A stretch of DNA of 42,865 bases from Acidimicrobiales bacterium (lineage in GTDB: Bacteria > Actinomycetota > Acidimicrobiia > Acidimicrobiales > Acidimicrobilacustridaceae). Shown here in pieces: positions 23,221-30,299 of this stretch (the stretch's first letter is position 1; each line of letters opens with the position of its first letter). The stretch is taken from contig JAURMR010000007.1 of assembly GCA_030830565.1 (NCBI GenBank), positions 1 through 42,865 of the forward strand, given 5' to 3'. The notes under the pieces are model-generated. The model was not told the DNA's origin. It saw nothing but the letters and a program-made list of their open reading frames with translations, and did no database searches. The translations under genes were made by a program, and so were the position numbers.

Positions 23221-24363
23221 ATGAGGACACGAGCCGCCGTCCTGTACGCCCCTCATACTGAGTACAAGATCGAAGAGATCGAACTCGATGACCCGAAGGC
23301 CAATGAGGTCCTCGTGCGTTTCGTTGCGAGCGGTATGTGCCACTCCGATGAACACATGGTCACCGGCGACATGGCCATGGATCCCGCCATCATCGAAATG
23401 CTCGGATGGCAGCAGTACCCGATCATTCTCGGACACGAAGGTGGCGGCATTGTCGAAAAGGTTGGCCCTGGCGTTACCGAACTCAAGGTCGGCGATCACG
23501 TCGTTACCTCGTTCGTTCCGTCCTGCGGTCGTTGCCCATCATGTGCAAAGGGTCAGCAGAATCTCTGCGACAACGGCGCACATCTCCTCTCTGGTCGTCA
23601 GGAAGATGGCACCTCACGCCATCACCTCCTCGACGGAACTGACCTCGCGACCATGTGCTGTCTCGGCACCTTCGCTGAGCACTCCGTCATGAACATCAAT
23701 TCGCTCGTGAAGGTTGAAGAAGATCTTCCCCTCGACAAGGCATGCCTCGTCGCCTGTGGTGTCACCACCGGTTGGGGCTCGGCTACCTACGCAGCCGAAG
23801 TTGCGCCCGGCGACACTGTTGTCGTCATCGGCACCGGTGGCGTCGGCATGAATGCAGTGCAGGGTGCTCACCTTGCTGGTGCTCGCTACGTGATTGCTCT
23901 TGATCCGGTTGAATTCAAGCGCGAACAAGCCCAGAACTTTGGTGCAACACATGTTGCTTCCGATGTTGCCGAAACCCAGGCCCTTCTCGGGGAACTCACA
24001 TGGGGCCGAATGGCCGACAAGGTCATCGTCACCGTTGGAGAAGGCAAAGGTGCCGATCTCGAGTCCTACATGAGCATGGTCGGCAAGGGTGGACGTCTCG
24101 TCTTCACCGCTGTTGCGAACATGAACGAAAACGATGTGCAGCTCAACCTTTTCGCATTCGCGATGCAGCAGAAGCAACTCGTCGGAACCATCTTCGGCAG
24201 CGCAAACCCCCGTTATGACATTCCGAAGCTTCTCGGCCTCTATCGCAGCGGCCAATTGAAGCTCGACGAACTCGTCACCCGCACCTACACCCTCGACCAG
24301 ATCAATGAGGGCTACCAGGACATGCGTGACGGCAAGAATATTCGTGGCGTCATCGTTTACTGA
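23221..24363 (+). CDS. NDMA-dependent (mycofactocin-type) zinc alcohol dehydrogenase
   Basis: The 380-residue medium-chain dehydrogenase has catalytic-zinc residues in Gly-Met-Cys-His-Ser-Asp-Glu-His and Gly-His-Glu-Gly-Gly-Gly, and the structural-zinc lobe Cys-Gly-Arg-Cys-Pro-Ser-Cys-x7-Cys. The Rossmann motif is Gly-Thr-Gly-Gly-Val-Gly-Met-Asn. The length and the Met-Cys-Cys-Leu-Gly-Thr-Phe-Ala-Glu segment match the NDMA-dependent alcohol dehydrogenases, in which NAD stays bound and mycofactocin is the presumed electron carrier. AAGGAG precedes the ATG. It oxidises a primary alcohol, perhaps one made by the adjacent P450, to the aldehyde. No mycofactocin genes lie in the window. Confidence 0.88.
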   Translation: MRTRAAVLYAPHTEYKIEEIELDDPKANEVLVRFVASGMCHSDEHMVTGDMAMDPAIIEMLGWQQYPIILGHEGGGIVEKVGPGVTELKVGDHVVTSFVPSCGRCPSCAKGQQNLCDNGAHLLSGRQEDGTSRHHLLDGTDLATMCCLGTFAEHSVMNINSLVKVEEDLPLDKACLVACGVTTGWGSATYAAEVAPGDTVVVIGTGGVGMNAVQGAHLAGARYVIALDPVEFKREQAQNFGATHVASDVAETQALLGELTWGRMADKVIVTVGEGKGADLESYMSMVGKGGRLVFTAVANMNENDVQLNLFAFAMQQKQLVGTIFGSANPRYDIPKLLGLYRSGQLKLDELVTRTYTLDQINEGYQDMRDGKNIRGVIVY

Positions 24364-24393
24364 TTTCTGCTCACAACTGAAGTGATCCGCATA

Positions 24394-24432
24394 CGGCGGG
24401 TTCGCACGGCCAAATGGTTAGCGGACCCGCCG
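24394..24432 (+). terminator. Hairpin at the convergent end of alcohol dehydrogenase
   Basis: CGGCGGGTTCGC and GCGGACCCGCCG pair over 12 bp with one U-G on the plus strand and a 15-base loop. The TAA of the convergent minus-strand gene lies inside this hairpin. No long T-run follows, so the strength is uncertain. Confidence 0.5.
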
Positions 24433-25239
24433 TTGCATTGGAGCCTCGTGGCAGGCGCAATCGGTTGCTTTATCGCATGCACCTGACCGACCAATCGGGG
24501 CATATCGATCGGGATAAGCAACGCCGGCGTCGACTCGACCAAGAAAGACGCATCCGCAGGCAGTGCACGCCCATCCCGATTTCGAGATTGCGACGAGTTC
24601 CACGTCTGGTATTCCGAATGTCGCCGCGACCGATTCCACCGACCGTGCCCACCGACCCTTCGATTCGGGTTCAATCTCGCGATCTTCAGAGTCTTTTGTC
24701 GGTAGGGGCTCCCCCGCCAACACCGCACCAAGCGTTGCGCACGCGATCACGTCCTCGAGTGCGACGGCATCCTCTATGCCTGGATGTTGTCCCGACTGTG
24801 CGGTGACATCAAGGCGTTGCAAGGCTGCATGAACCTGAAGGACAAGCGCGCCTTGTGCCGGGGGCCGGCGCGTGTGCCACATTGCGCCGCTTACCAAGAG
24901 TTCCGCTTTTGTCTCAACTGCTCTCGACAGTTGATCGGGCTGAACAAACCCACCACTCAAAACAAACGTATGAGTCACCGCGGTGATAACCATTCGCCGC
25001 CAATGATTGCCAATATCGGTGCGGTGCTCCGCCCGTGTTTGTTCAATGAACTCATCCGGCGCCAGATGGTCAACAAGGAGCGCTTCAAGAATGATCCAGA
25101 GCGACTCCACCGCGGTCTCAGGATCCTCCGAGGGCATCCCCAACTGTGCAGCAATGAAACCTTGGCGGAGGACGGCTTCAGCCCTCTCCCGGTTCGCGTT
25201 GCTAGAGAGAAAAAGTTCTGCAGGATCGCTCACAGGCAC
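24418..25239 (-). CDS. Unknown protein with C-terminal cysteine cluster
   Basis: The 273-residue protein has a mostly helical N-terminal half (an Ala/Leu/Glu-rich region to about residue 170), an acidic-basic linker around residue 185, and a C-terminal Cys-Thr-Ala-Cys-Gly-Cys. A further Cys-x6-Cys-x-Cys-His segment follows within the last 20 residues. These six Cys and one His could form a zinc site. I recognise no family. The start is uncertain: GTG at 25239 or 25233, neither with a good ribosome site. It is convergent with the alcohol dehydrogenase and shares a hairpin with it. Confidence 0.55.
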   Translation of the reverse strand: MPVSDPAELFLSSNANRERAEAVLRQGFIAAQLGMPSEDPETAVESLWIILEALLVDHLAPDEFIEQTRAEHRTDIGNHWRRMVITAVTHTFVLSGGFVQPDQLSRAVETKAELLVSGAMWHTRRPPAQGALVLQVHAALQRLDVTAQSGQHPGIEDAVALEDVIACATLGAVLAGEPLPTKDSEDREIEPESKGRWARSVESVAATFGIPDVELVAISKSGWACTACGCVFLGRVDAGVAYPDRYAPIGRSGACDKATDCACHEAPMQRRVR

Positions 25240-25328
25240 ACCATGATTCTTATCGAGGCAATGGTCTCAGCTGGAACCGAAGGGGCATTCTTTTGCGCTG
25301 CGACGACCGAGAGCCTTGACTGCCGACC

Positions 25329-25334
25329 TAATCT
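25329..25334 (+). promoter_or_regulatory. TAATCT -10 box of small membrane protein gene
   Basis: TAATCT is followed by 6 bases and the GTG at 25341, with no ribosome site. It supports both the short gene and a leaderless transcript. Confidence 0.45.
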
Positions 25335-25340
25335 CACAGC

Positions 25341-25589
25341 GTGGAAACCACAGAGACGACACCTTCAACGGCGCCGCCGACAGGCGTCACGAGTTCGACC
25401 CTGATCGGTCCAAACGGCACCGCACCTGGCCTCAACTTCATCGAGCAGCAATCGAAACCGCTGAGCGATTCAAGCAATGAGCGCGCCGCAGGGTTGCCAC
25501 TGCTGTTTGCCGCCATTGTCTTGCTTGTGGTTTTCACCACCGTTCTTGTGCGCGCATGGCGCCGCAAACAACGACAGGCATCGAGCTAA
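25341..25589 (+). CDS. Small single-pass membrane protein
   Basis: The 82-residue protein has a Thr/Pro/Ser-rich N-terminal half and one hydrophobic segment (about residues 51-70). It ends in a basic tail, Arg-Ala-Trp-Arg-Arg-Lys-Gln-Arg. By the positive-inside rule the N-terminus lies outside. No family is recognised. The GTG start is supported by the TAATCT box 6 bases upstream. The gene converges on the Bax-inhibitor-like gene with only 6 bases between stops. Its hydropathy pattern makes a chance frame unlikely, but similarity to other proteins is unknown. Confidence 0.55.
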   Translation: METTETTPSTAPPTGVTSSTLIGPNGTAPGLNFIEQQSKPLSDSSNERAAGLPLLFAAIVLLVVFTTVLVRAWRRKQRQASS

Positions 25590-25595
25590 CGCCGT

Positions 25596-26390
25596 TCAGC
25601 GACGAAGAAGCGAAAGCAATCGAAGAATCTCGAGATACAGCCACACGATGGTGACGGTGACTCCGAGAGCTGCAAGCCATTCCAACCGGCGAGGAGTAGT
25701 GCCAGCCTCGACCGATTGTTCGATAAAGGCAAAATCAAGCGCAAGGTTCATCGCTGCAACAATGCAAATCACGACACTGATACCGATGCCGAGTGGCGTG
25801 GGACTGTTCCAAAAGGCGATGTTTGCCCCAAAGAGTTGTAAGAGAAATGTCACCAGGTACATCACGCCGATTCCGAGCGTTGCAGCAACGGTAATCAGAA
25901 CAAACTTCGGCGTGACCTTGACGATTCGTGTGACGTAGAGGACGAACATCACGAGGACCACACTGAGAGTGGCGAGTACCGCCTGCACAACGATGCCGCT
26001 GTACATCTGGTTGTAGAACGCTGAGATCGCTCCTAGGAATGCACCTTCACAAACGGCGTACAGAGGAGCAGTCGCTGGCCCCCACTTCGGCTTAAAGATG
26101 GTTGCGAAAGCGAAACCAACCGCCAACAAGGCAGCGACGATTGTCCAACCCGGGAATGAAGTCGTACTGACCGTTACGAGTTGTCCTGTGGCTTCGTCAA
26201 GAGCAGTGCCGGTGGTCTGATGCACCTGCGACCAACCGAACCAACCCGTGACACAGATGATGGCGAACAAAACCCCAAGAGCGGACATGGTGCCGCCATA
26301 GGTCATCGTGCGAGTGATTGGCGCAGTTCCATAACCCTCTGCGATCACCTGCTCGAAGCGCTTGTCGTTCAGTACGGGATTGGCTGCCAT
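25596..26390 (-). CDS. Bax inhibitor-1 / YccA-like membrane protein
   Basis: The 264-residue protein has a short cytoplasmic N-terminus with Phe-Glu-Gln-Val and Thr-Ile/Met-Thr-Tyr-Gly-Gly motifs and seven hydrophobic segments between about residues 35 and 262. Conserved-looking Glu-Gly-Ala-Phe-Leu-Gly-Ala-Ile-Ser occurs mid-protein and Leu-Asp-Phe-Ala-Phe-Ile late. This is the actinobacterial YccA/BI-1 form (TMBIM-like). Members conduct calcium or modulate membrane proteases in other organisms; the role here is unknown. AAAGGA precedes the ATG at 26390. Confidence 0.85.
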   Translation of the reverse strand: MAANPVLNDKRFEQVIAEGYGTAPITRTMTYGGTMSALGVLFAIICVTGWFGWSQVHQTTGTALDEATGQLVTVSTTSFPGWTIVAALLAVGFAFATIFKPKWGPATAPLYAVCEGAFLGAISAFYNQMYSGIVVQAVLATLSVVLVMFVLYVTRIVKVTPKFVLITVAATLGIGVMYLVTFLLQLFGANIAFWNSPTPLGIGISVVICIVAAMNLALDFAFIEQSVEAGTTPRRLEWLAALGVTVTIVWLYLEILRLLSLLRR

Positions 26391-26463
26391 TGCGGTCCTT
26401 TCAGAAACATCAACTTCGACAGTCTAGGAACGACACGTCCACGATTGGCACCACCCTTTGAGA

Positions 26464-26796
26464 TCAGTCCGGTACCGCGATCTCTAAGCGACCGGCGACT
26501 TCGCGAATCTCAAAGGTATCGATGGGGCTTTTCTCATCTCGCCGACCAGATGCAGAGAGTTTCGAGCCAGTCCCTTCTCGGTCGAATCTCCAGAAGTGGC
26601 TGAGGCACACGATCTCTTCGCCATCAACAGCGCCCGAGTTTCCGAGATGGGCCCACTGGTGGGGACAGCGAGAGTCACAAGCAACCACTTGACCGGCAGT
26701 GGTTCTCCAGACGATGACGTCACCCTCGTCGCGCTTGACGGTAACGATTTGGCCCGTGATCAGTTCCTCAGCAGCCATGACATCGATCCAACGCAC
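26464..26796 (-). CDS. Rieske [2Fe-2S] ferredoxin-like protein
   Basis: The 110-residue single-domain Rieske protein has Cys-Pro-His (in Arg-Cys-Pro-His-Gln-Trp-Ala-His-Leu) and Cys-Leu-Ser-His as the two cluster-binding motifs, spaced as in Rieske ferredoxins. Such proteins pass electrons to oxygenases or serve in nitrite-reductase-small-subunit-like roles. It could be an electron donor for an enzyme elsewhere. I kept the GTG at 26796 since a TACTGT box lies 6 bases upstream; an internal ATG at 26778 is the alternative. It is divergent from the carbonic anhydrase gene. Confidence 0.85.
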   Translation of the reverse strand: MRWIDVMAAEELITGQIVTVKRDEGDVIVWRTTAGQVVACDSRCPHQWAHLGNSGAVDGEEIVCLSHFWRFDREGTGSKLSASGRRDEKSPIDTFEIREVAGRLEIAVPD

Positions 26797-26802
26797 TGGC
26801 AG

Positions 26803-26875
26803 ACAGTATCGTCAGAGGCAATTTCCAAGGAATCTTTCGGAAACGGTCGGAGGTATCGGTTTCCCCGCCTACCAT
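26803..26875. promoter_or_regulatory. Divergent promoters of Rieske and carbonic anhydrase genes
   Basis: TACTGT (26803-26808, minus strand) is 6 bases before the Rieske GTG. TACCAT (26870-26875, plus strand) is 7 bases before the carbonic anhydrase GTG. Neither gene has a ribosome site. Confidence 0.45.
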
Positions 26876-26882
26876 CGCCGCC

Positions 26883-27392
26883 GTGGATTCGTTCAGGGAC
26901 CTTGCCGATGGGAACAGCGCCTACGTTGCCGAGTTCCCCAATGCGGAGCTTTCTGCGATCCCCCACAAACATCTTGCTGTCGTCACATGCATGGATTGCA
27001 GAATCGACCCGTTAGCGATTTTCGGTTTCAAGGTCGGCGATATTCACGTCATGCGCAACGCTGGCGCGCGCATCACTCCTGATGTTCTGCGCTCGCTTAT
27101 CAAGTCAGTGAATCAACTTGAGGTTGATCGGATCGCGATCCTTCATCACACTGATTGCGGTGCCGCCAAAATCGATCTCCCAGGGCTTCGGGCCAAAGTC
27201 CTCGCTGCCACTGGTTCTGATCCAGAAGACGTGGAATTCCACCTCATTGGCGATCAAGCCGCGGCAATTGCTGCCGATATTGAAGCGGTGCGAACCTGCC
27301 CATATCTGCCGGTTGGAACTGCCGTCGCCGGATTCCTTTACGACGTCACGACCGGCGTGGTCCATCCCCACGAATCAACGTTCGTCAGCTGA
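26883..27392 (+). CDS. Beta-class carbonic anhydrase
   Basis: The 169-residue protein has the beta-carbonic-anhydrase zinc site Cys36-x-Asp38-x-Arg40 and His89-x2-Cys92, with Arg-Asn-Ala-Gly-Ala-Arg between them. These are the ligands and the Asp-Arg dyad that control the zinc-bound water. It interconverts CO2 and bicarbonate in the cytoplasm. The size of about 170 residues fits the short actinobacterial type (Rv1284-like). The start is GTG with a TACCAT box 7 bases upstream. It is convergent with ftsX. Confidence 0.88.
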   Translation: MDSFRDLADGNSAYVAEFPNAELSAIPHKHLAVVTCMDCRIDPLAIFGFKVGDIHVMRNAGARITPDVLRSLIKSVNQLEVDRIAILHHTDCGAAKIDLPGLRAKVLAATGSDPEDVEFHLIGDQAAAIAADIEAVRTCPYLPVGTAVAGFLYDVTTGVVHPHESTFVS

Positions 27393-27447
27393 ACATTGCA
27401 TGAGCGCGAGCGGCGCTCCTCTTCAAAACGGTGCTGGCGTTCGTGAA

Positions 27448-28344
27448 CTAGACGTCAAGGAATCGCGATACAGCAATGCCGGCGCCAATCGCTCCAATGG
27501 CGATACCGACGATGCCAAGCGTGATGAAGATCACTGTCATTTCGCCGCCGCTCACTTGGAAACCGCCAACGAGCGGAATGTCCTGAGCACTGGGCAACCA
27601 TTTTTGGAAGAAAGGTTTGAACGCGGCCAAGGCGCCAATAGCCAAGAACGCGCCGATCAAACCTTGCACGAGACCTTCAAGCATGAACGGCACTCGAATA
27701 AACCAGTTCGTAGCACCCACAAGTTTCATCACTTCAATCTCACGTCTCCGGGCGAACATCGCCATTCGAATCGTGTTGAGAATAAGGAGTCCAGCGGCAC
27801 CCAAGAGGAATGCGGCGATCACAAAGATGCCGACAGTAAGGCGACTCGAAAGCTGCTGGATGAGCCGGATTGTTTTTGAAGCGAAGACGACTTGGTCAAC
27901 ACCAGACCGCCCCTCGTAGGTCAGTCCGAGAGCCTCCACCGCATCAACATCCTTATTGACCGGCTCGATCCGGAACGAGGGCGGGAGGTCTTCGGCAGTG
28001 ACACTGTCGATGAGTTCGGGCGAATCGGCAAACAGACTTTTGAATTCGCTATAGGCCTGCTGCTGATCGACAAAGACAACCTTGCTGACTTCAGGACTTT
28101 CCTCGAGGTCGTTTCCAAGTGAATCGATCTGCTGCTGTGTGGCGTCGATGCGGAGGAACACCACAAATTCAATACCGCCCTGCCAACGCTTTGTCGCGTT
28201 TTCTACTCCGGAACGAAGCATGAGCGAGGCACCAACGAGTGCCAACGACACTGCAACCGTCATGATCGACGCAAGCGTGATCGTGACGTTTCGACCGAGG
28301 TTAGATGTGGTCTCGCGGACGAGGTAATCGAACTTCACTGGCAT
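27448..28344 (-). CDS. ftsX: Cell division protein FtsX
   Basis: The 298-residue membrane protein has one N-terminal hydrophobic segment (about 21-43), an extracellular domain (about 45-165) and three C-terminal segments with the conserved motif Arg-Arg-Arg-Glu-Ile-Glu-Val-Met-Lys-Leu-Val-Gly-Ala-Thr. This is the FtsX layout. With FtsE it activates peptidoglycan hydrolases at the septum; in actinobacteria the external loop binds RipC-like hydrolases. The gap to ftsE is 9 bases. In many bacteria smpB follows, but here the next gene is the convergent carbonic anhydrase. Confidence 0.95.
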   Translation of the reverse strand: MPVKFDYLVRETTSNLGRNVTITLASIMTVAVSLALVGASLMLRSGVENATKRWQGGIEFVVFLRIDATQQQIDSLGNDLEESPEVSKVVFVDQQQAYSEFKSLFADSPELIDSVTAEDLPPSFRIEPVNKDVDAVEALGLTYEGRSGVDQVVFASKTIRLIQQLSSRLTVGIFVIAAFLLGAAGLLILNTIRMAMFARRREIEVMKLVGATNWFIRVPFMLEGLVQGLIGAFLAIGALAAFKPFFQKWLPSAQDIPLVGGFQVSGGEMTVIFITLGIVGIAIGAIGAGIAVSRFLDV

Positions 28345-28353
28345 CGGATCGTC

Positions 28354-29031
28354 CTATTCATAGACGCCGCGCGCCTGGTCGCGAACGATGGAACCACGGT
28401 CAATTTCGATCACTCGACGACGCATCGTGTCCACGATGCCACGATCATGAGTGGCCATAACCACGGTTGTACCGGTCTTATTGATGCGATCGAGCAGCTT
28501 CATGATGCCCACAGAGGTCGCTGGATCGAGGTTTCCAGTGGGTTCGTCGGCCAGAAGGATCAAAGGCCGGTTCACAAATGCTCGGGCCACCGAGACACGC
28601 TGCTGCTCGCCACCTGAGAGTTCGGTCGGGAAGCTGTCGGACTTATGCCCGAGCCCCACGAGATCAAGAATGGCCGGAACCTGACTGTCGATCACGCTCC
28701 GAGGCCGACCAATTACCTCAAGCGCAAAAGCAACATTTTCAAAAACGGTTTTTGTCGGCAGCAGTTTGAAGTCCTGAAAGATGCAGCCGATGTTTCGGCG
28801 CAGATAGGGAACCTTCCAACCTGAAAGCCTTCCGATGTCCTTGCCGGCCACGTAGATATGACCCTGCTCAGGCGTCTCTTCTTTATTGAGGAGACGAATG
28901 AAGGTCGACTTCCCCGAACCCGACGCACCAACGAGGAAGACGAATTCACCTTTGGCAATCTCGACATTGGCGTCACGTAGTGCGACGGTCGAGTTCTTGT
29001 AGGTCTTAGTGACGTTTTCGAGAGTAATCAT
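28354..29031 (-). CDS. ftsE: Cell division ATP-binding protein FtsE
   Basis: The 225-residue ABC ATPase has Walker A Gly-Ala-Ser-Gly-Ser-Gly-Lys-Ser-Thr (35-43), the Phe-Gln-Asp Q-loop, signature Leu-Ser-Gly-Gly-Glu-Gln-Gln-Arg, and Walker B [11 protein letters not shown]. Arg-Leu-Leu-Asn-Lys-Glu-Glu-x-Pro is typical of FtsE. It powers FtsX. I chose the ATG at 29031, which gives the standard N-terminus Met-Ile-x-Leu-Glu-Asn-Val; 23 further upstream codons are open but unlike the family. prfB, often next door, is absent upstream. Confidence 0.95.
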   Translation of the reverse strand: MITLENVTKTYKNSTVALRDANVEIAKGEFVFLVGASGSGKSTFIRLLNKEETPEQGHIYVAGKDIGRLSGWKVPYLRRNIGCIFQDFKLLPTKTVFENVAFALEVIGRPRSVIDSQVPAILDLVGLGHKSDSFPTELSGGEQQRVSVARAFVNRPLILLADEPTGNLDPATSVGIMKLLDRINKTGTTVVMATHDRGIVDTMRRRVIEIDRGSIVRDQARGVYE

Positions 29032-29183
29032 GATGAGGGGGTTTTCAGCCGGGCTGAACCCCTCCGAGGCTAGACGGGCAGGCCTCCGATTTGGTGCCAC
29101 TCCCCGGACCCCTACCAGTACAACGATCTCGCCGATTCCACATCACGTCCGACGCAGTTGGCGAACACTCGCAAGCGACGTGC

Positions 29184-29711
29184 TTAGTCGTCATCTGCCT
29201 CATGGAGTGCGCGGGCGATTGTTGGCTCGAGACTCCACCCGGACGGTTCCATGTGATGCTCGCGGGTCCAGGTCACTGTGAGTAGATCGCTCTCAGCTTC
29301 GGCAAGGAGGTGCGCGCCTATCTCGGGGTGACGCCGGTACTCGCCGACTGCGCGCTTCCACGATGACGATGACGCCGACCACCGCTGCGCGTCGGACTCA
29401 CTTTTCACAACGCTCATGGAAAGCACGGTTGCCACAACCCGCCCGGGAGTGCGAAGGCCCGATTGCAGTTTTCCGCAATCGTGTAGCAGGGCCGCGGCAA
29501 GTACTGGCCGTGAAGCACTCGGGCCGAGCGCCGACTGGACTCGCCTCGCAACCGCCGCCGAATGGCGCCGATCCGGTCCAGAAAGTGAGACCCAGATTTC
29601 ACGCTCTCCAGGGAGCAACTGAGCTTCAGCCCACTTCTGCTCCGAAGCGGCCGGGCCCCCGGGACGAAGGCTGCCGAAAAACCGGCGAACCAAGTGGCTG
29701 AGCCGGGCCAT
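29184..29711 (-). CDS. HD-domain phosphohydrolase-like protein
   Basis: The 175-residue protein carries an HD domain. His50 (Arg-Arg-His-Ser), His77-Asp78 (Leu-Leu-His-Asp-Cys-Gly-Lys), a His in Tyr-Arg-Arg-His-Pro-Glu-Ile-Gly and His-His in Arg-Glu-His-His make up the metal ligands. This is the HD/HDIG pattern of nucleotide phosphohydrolases and HDc regulators. The start at 29711 sits 14 bases after the stop of the DksA-like gene, so both probably share a transcript. Substrate unknown; a nucleotide or (p)ppGpp-type signal is possible given the DksA-like neighbour, but that is speculative. Confidence 0.8.
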   Translation of the reverse strand: MARLSHLVRRFFGSLRPGGPAASEQKWAEAQLLPGEREIWVSLSGPDRRHSAAVARRVQSALGPSASRPVLAAALLHDCGKLQSGLRTPGRVVATVLSMSVVKSESDAQRWSASSSSWKRAVGEYRRHPEIGAHLLAEAESDLLTVTWTREHHMEPSGWSLEPTIARALHEADDD

Positions 29712-29725
29712 GACAGTGATCCGGC

Positions 29726-30289
29726 TCAGACCAAATGGGCGCTGCACGAGCGCGCCTGCGGCGCATCGGCAAGCACTGCGTCATCGATCGTGTTGCCGCA
29801 GGTGTCACAGAGCCCGTAGGTGCCGGCGTCGAGGCGCTCAAGCGCACCTTCAACTCCATCAAGTTCTTCGCGCAGAGCCGAGGCAAGCTGGCGATCGTCG
29901 AGTTCGCCTCCGTCAATCACGGTGATGGATTCGCCGACGAGGACATCGCCCGCGGAATCGACGGCAACGACGTGCTCTTCGATCAAAACATCACCCTCGG
30001 CGTCAACAACCGTGATGGTTTCGTCGATGATGACATCGCCATCCTCGTCAAAGATCGCCACGGTTTCATCGATCATGAGGTCGCCTTCATCGTCGGTCAC
30101 CATTGTGACATCGTCGATCACGACAACGCCTTGACCGTTAACATTCACTAGGTCGATGGTTTCAATGTGCTCGCCGATGACTGAACCGTCCTCGTCGAGG
30201 ATGTCCTCTGCCAACATGATTTCGTCAACGAGTTCAACCTCGCTTTCAGAAAAACGTTCGGAGTCTGACCAATCACCGGATTCACTCAT
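29726..30289 (-). CDS. DksA/TraR-type zinc-finger protein with acidic 15-residue repeats
   Basis: The 187-residue protein has three parts. Residues 1-31 are acidic and Ser/Glu-rich. Residues 32-125 carry acidic repeats of 15 residues with the consensus D-x-x-G-D-V-x-I-D-E-x-x-x-V-V. Residues 128-187 form a helical stem followed by the DksA/TraR finger Gly-Leu-Cys-Asp-Thr-Cys-Gly and, 16 residues on, Cys-Ser-Ala-His. The last zinc position is therefore His rather than Cys. DksA proteins act at the RNA polymerase secondary channel. A repeat domain in front of the finger is unusual and its function is unknown. A TAGCCT box lies 7 bases before the ATG, overlapping the xerD stop. Confidence 0.8.
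   Translation of the reverse strand: MSESGDWSDSERFSESEVELVDEIMLAEDILDEDGSVIGEHIETIDLVNVNGQGVVVIDDVTMVTDDEGDLMIDETVAIFDEDGDVIIDETITVVDAEGDVLIEEHVVAVDSAGDVLVGESITVIDGGELDDRQLASALREELDGVEGALERLDAGTYGLCDTCGNTIDDAVLADAPQARSCSAHLV
29915..30139 (-). repeat. Five tandem 45-base repeats coding acidic 15-residue units
   Basis: Residues 51-65, 66-80, 81-95, 96-110 and 111-125 of the DksA/TraR-like protein align without gaps as 15-residue units. Gly is always at position 4, the aliphatic position 8 is Ile or Val, and Asp or Glu is common at positions 1-3, 5 and 9-10. A more diverged unit (32-46) precedes them after a 4-residue break. Regular alternation of acidic and beta-branched residues suggests a beta-strand stack. 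Confidence 0.75.
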
Positions 30290-30299
30290 AACCAAGAGG

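Noticed and set aside
29820-30134. Plus-strand frames over the acidic repeat region
   Set aside because: They are mirror images of the 45-base repeats coding for Asp/Val-rich units on the minus strand.
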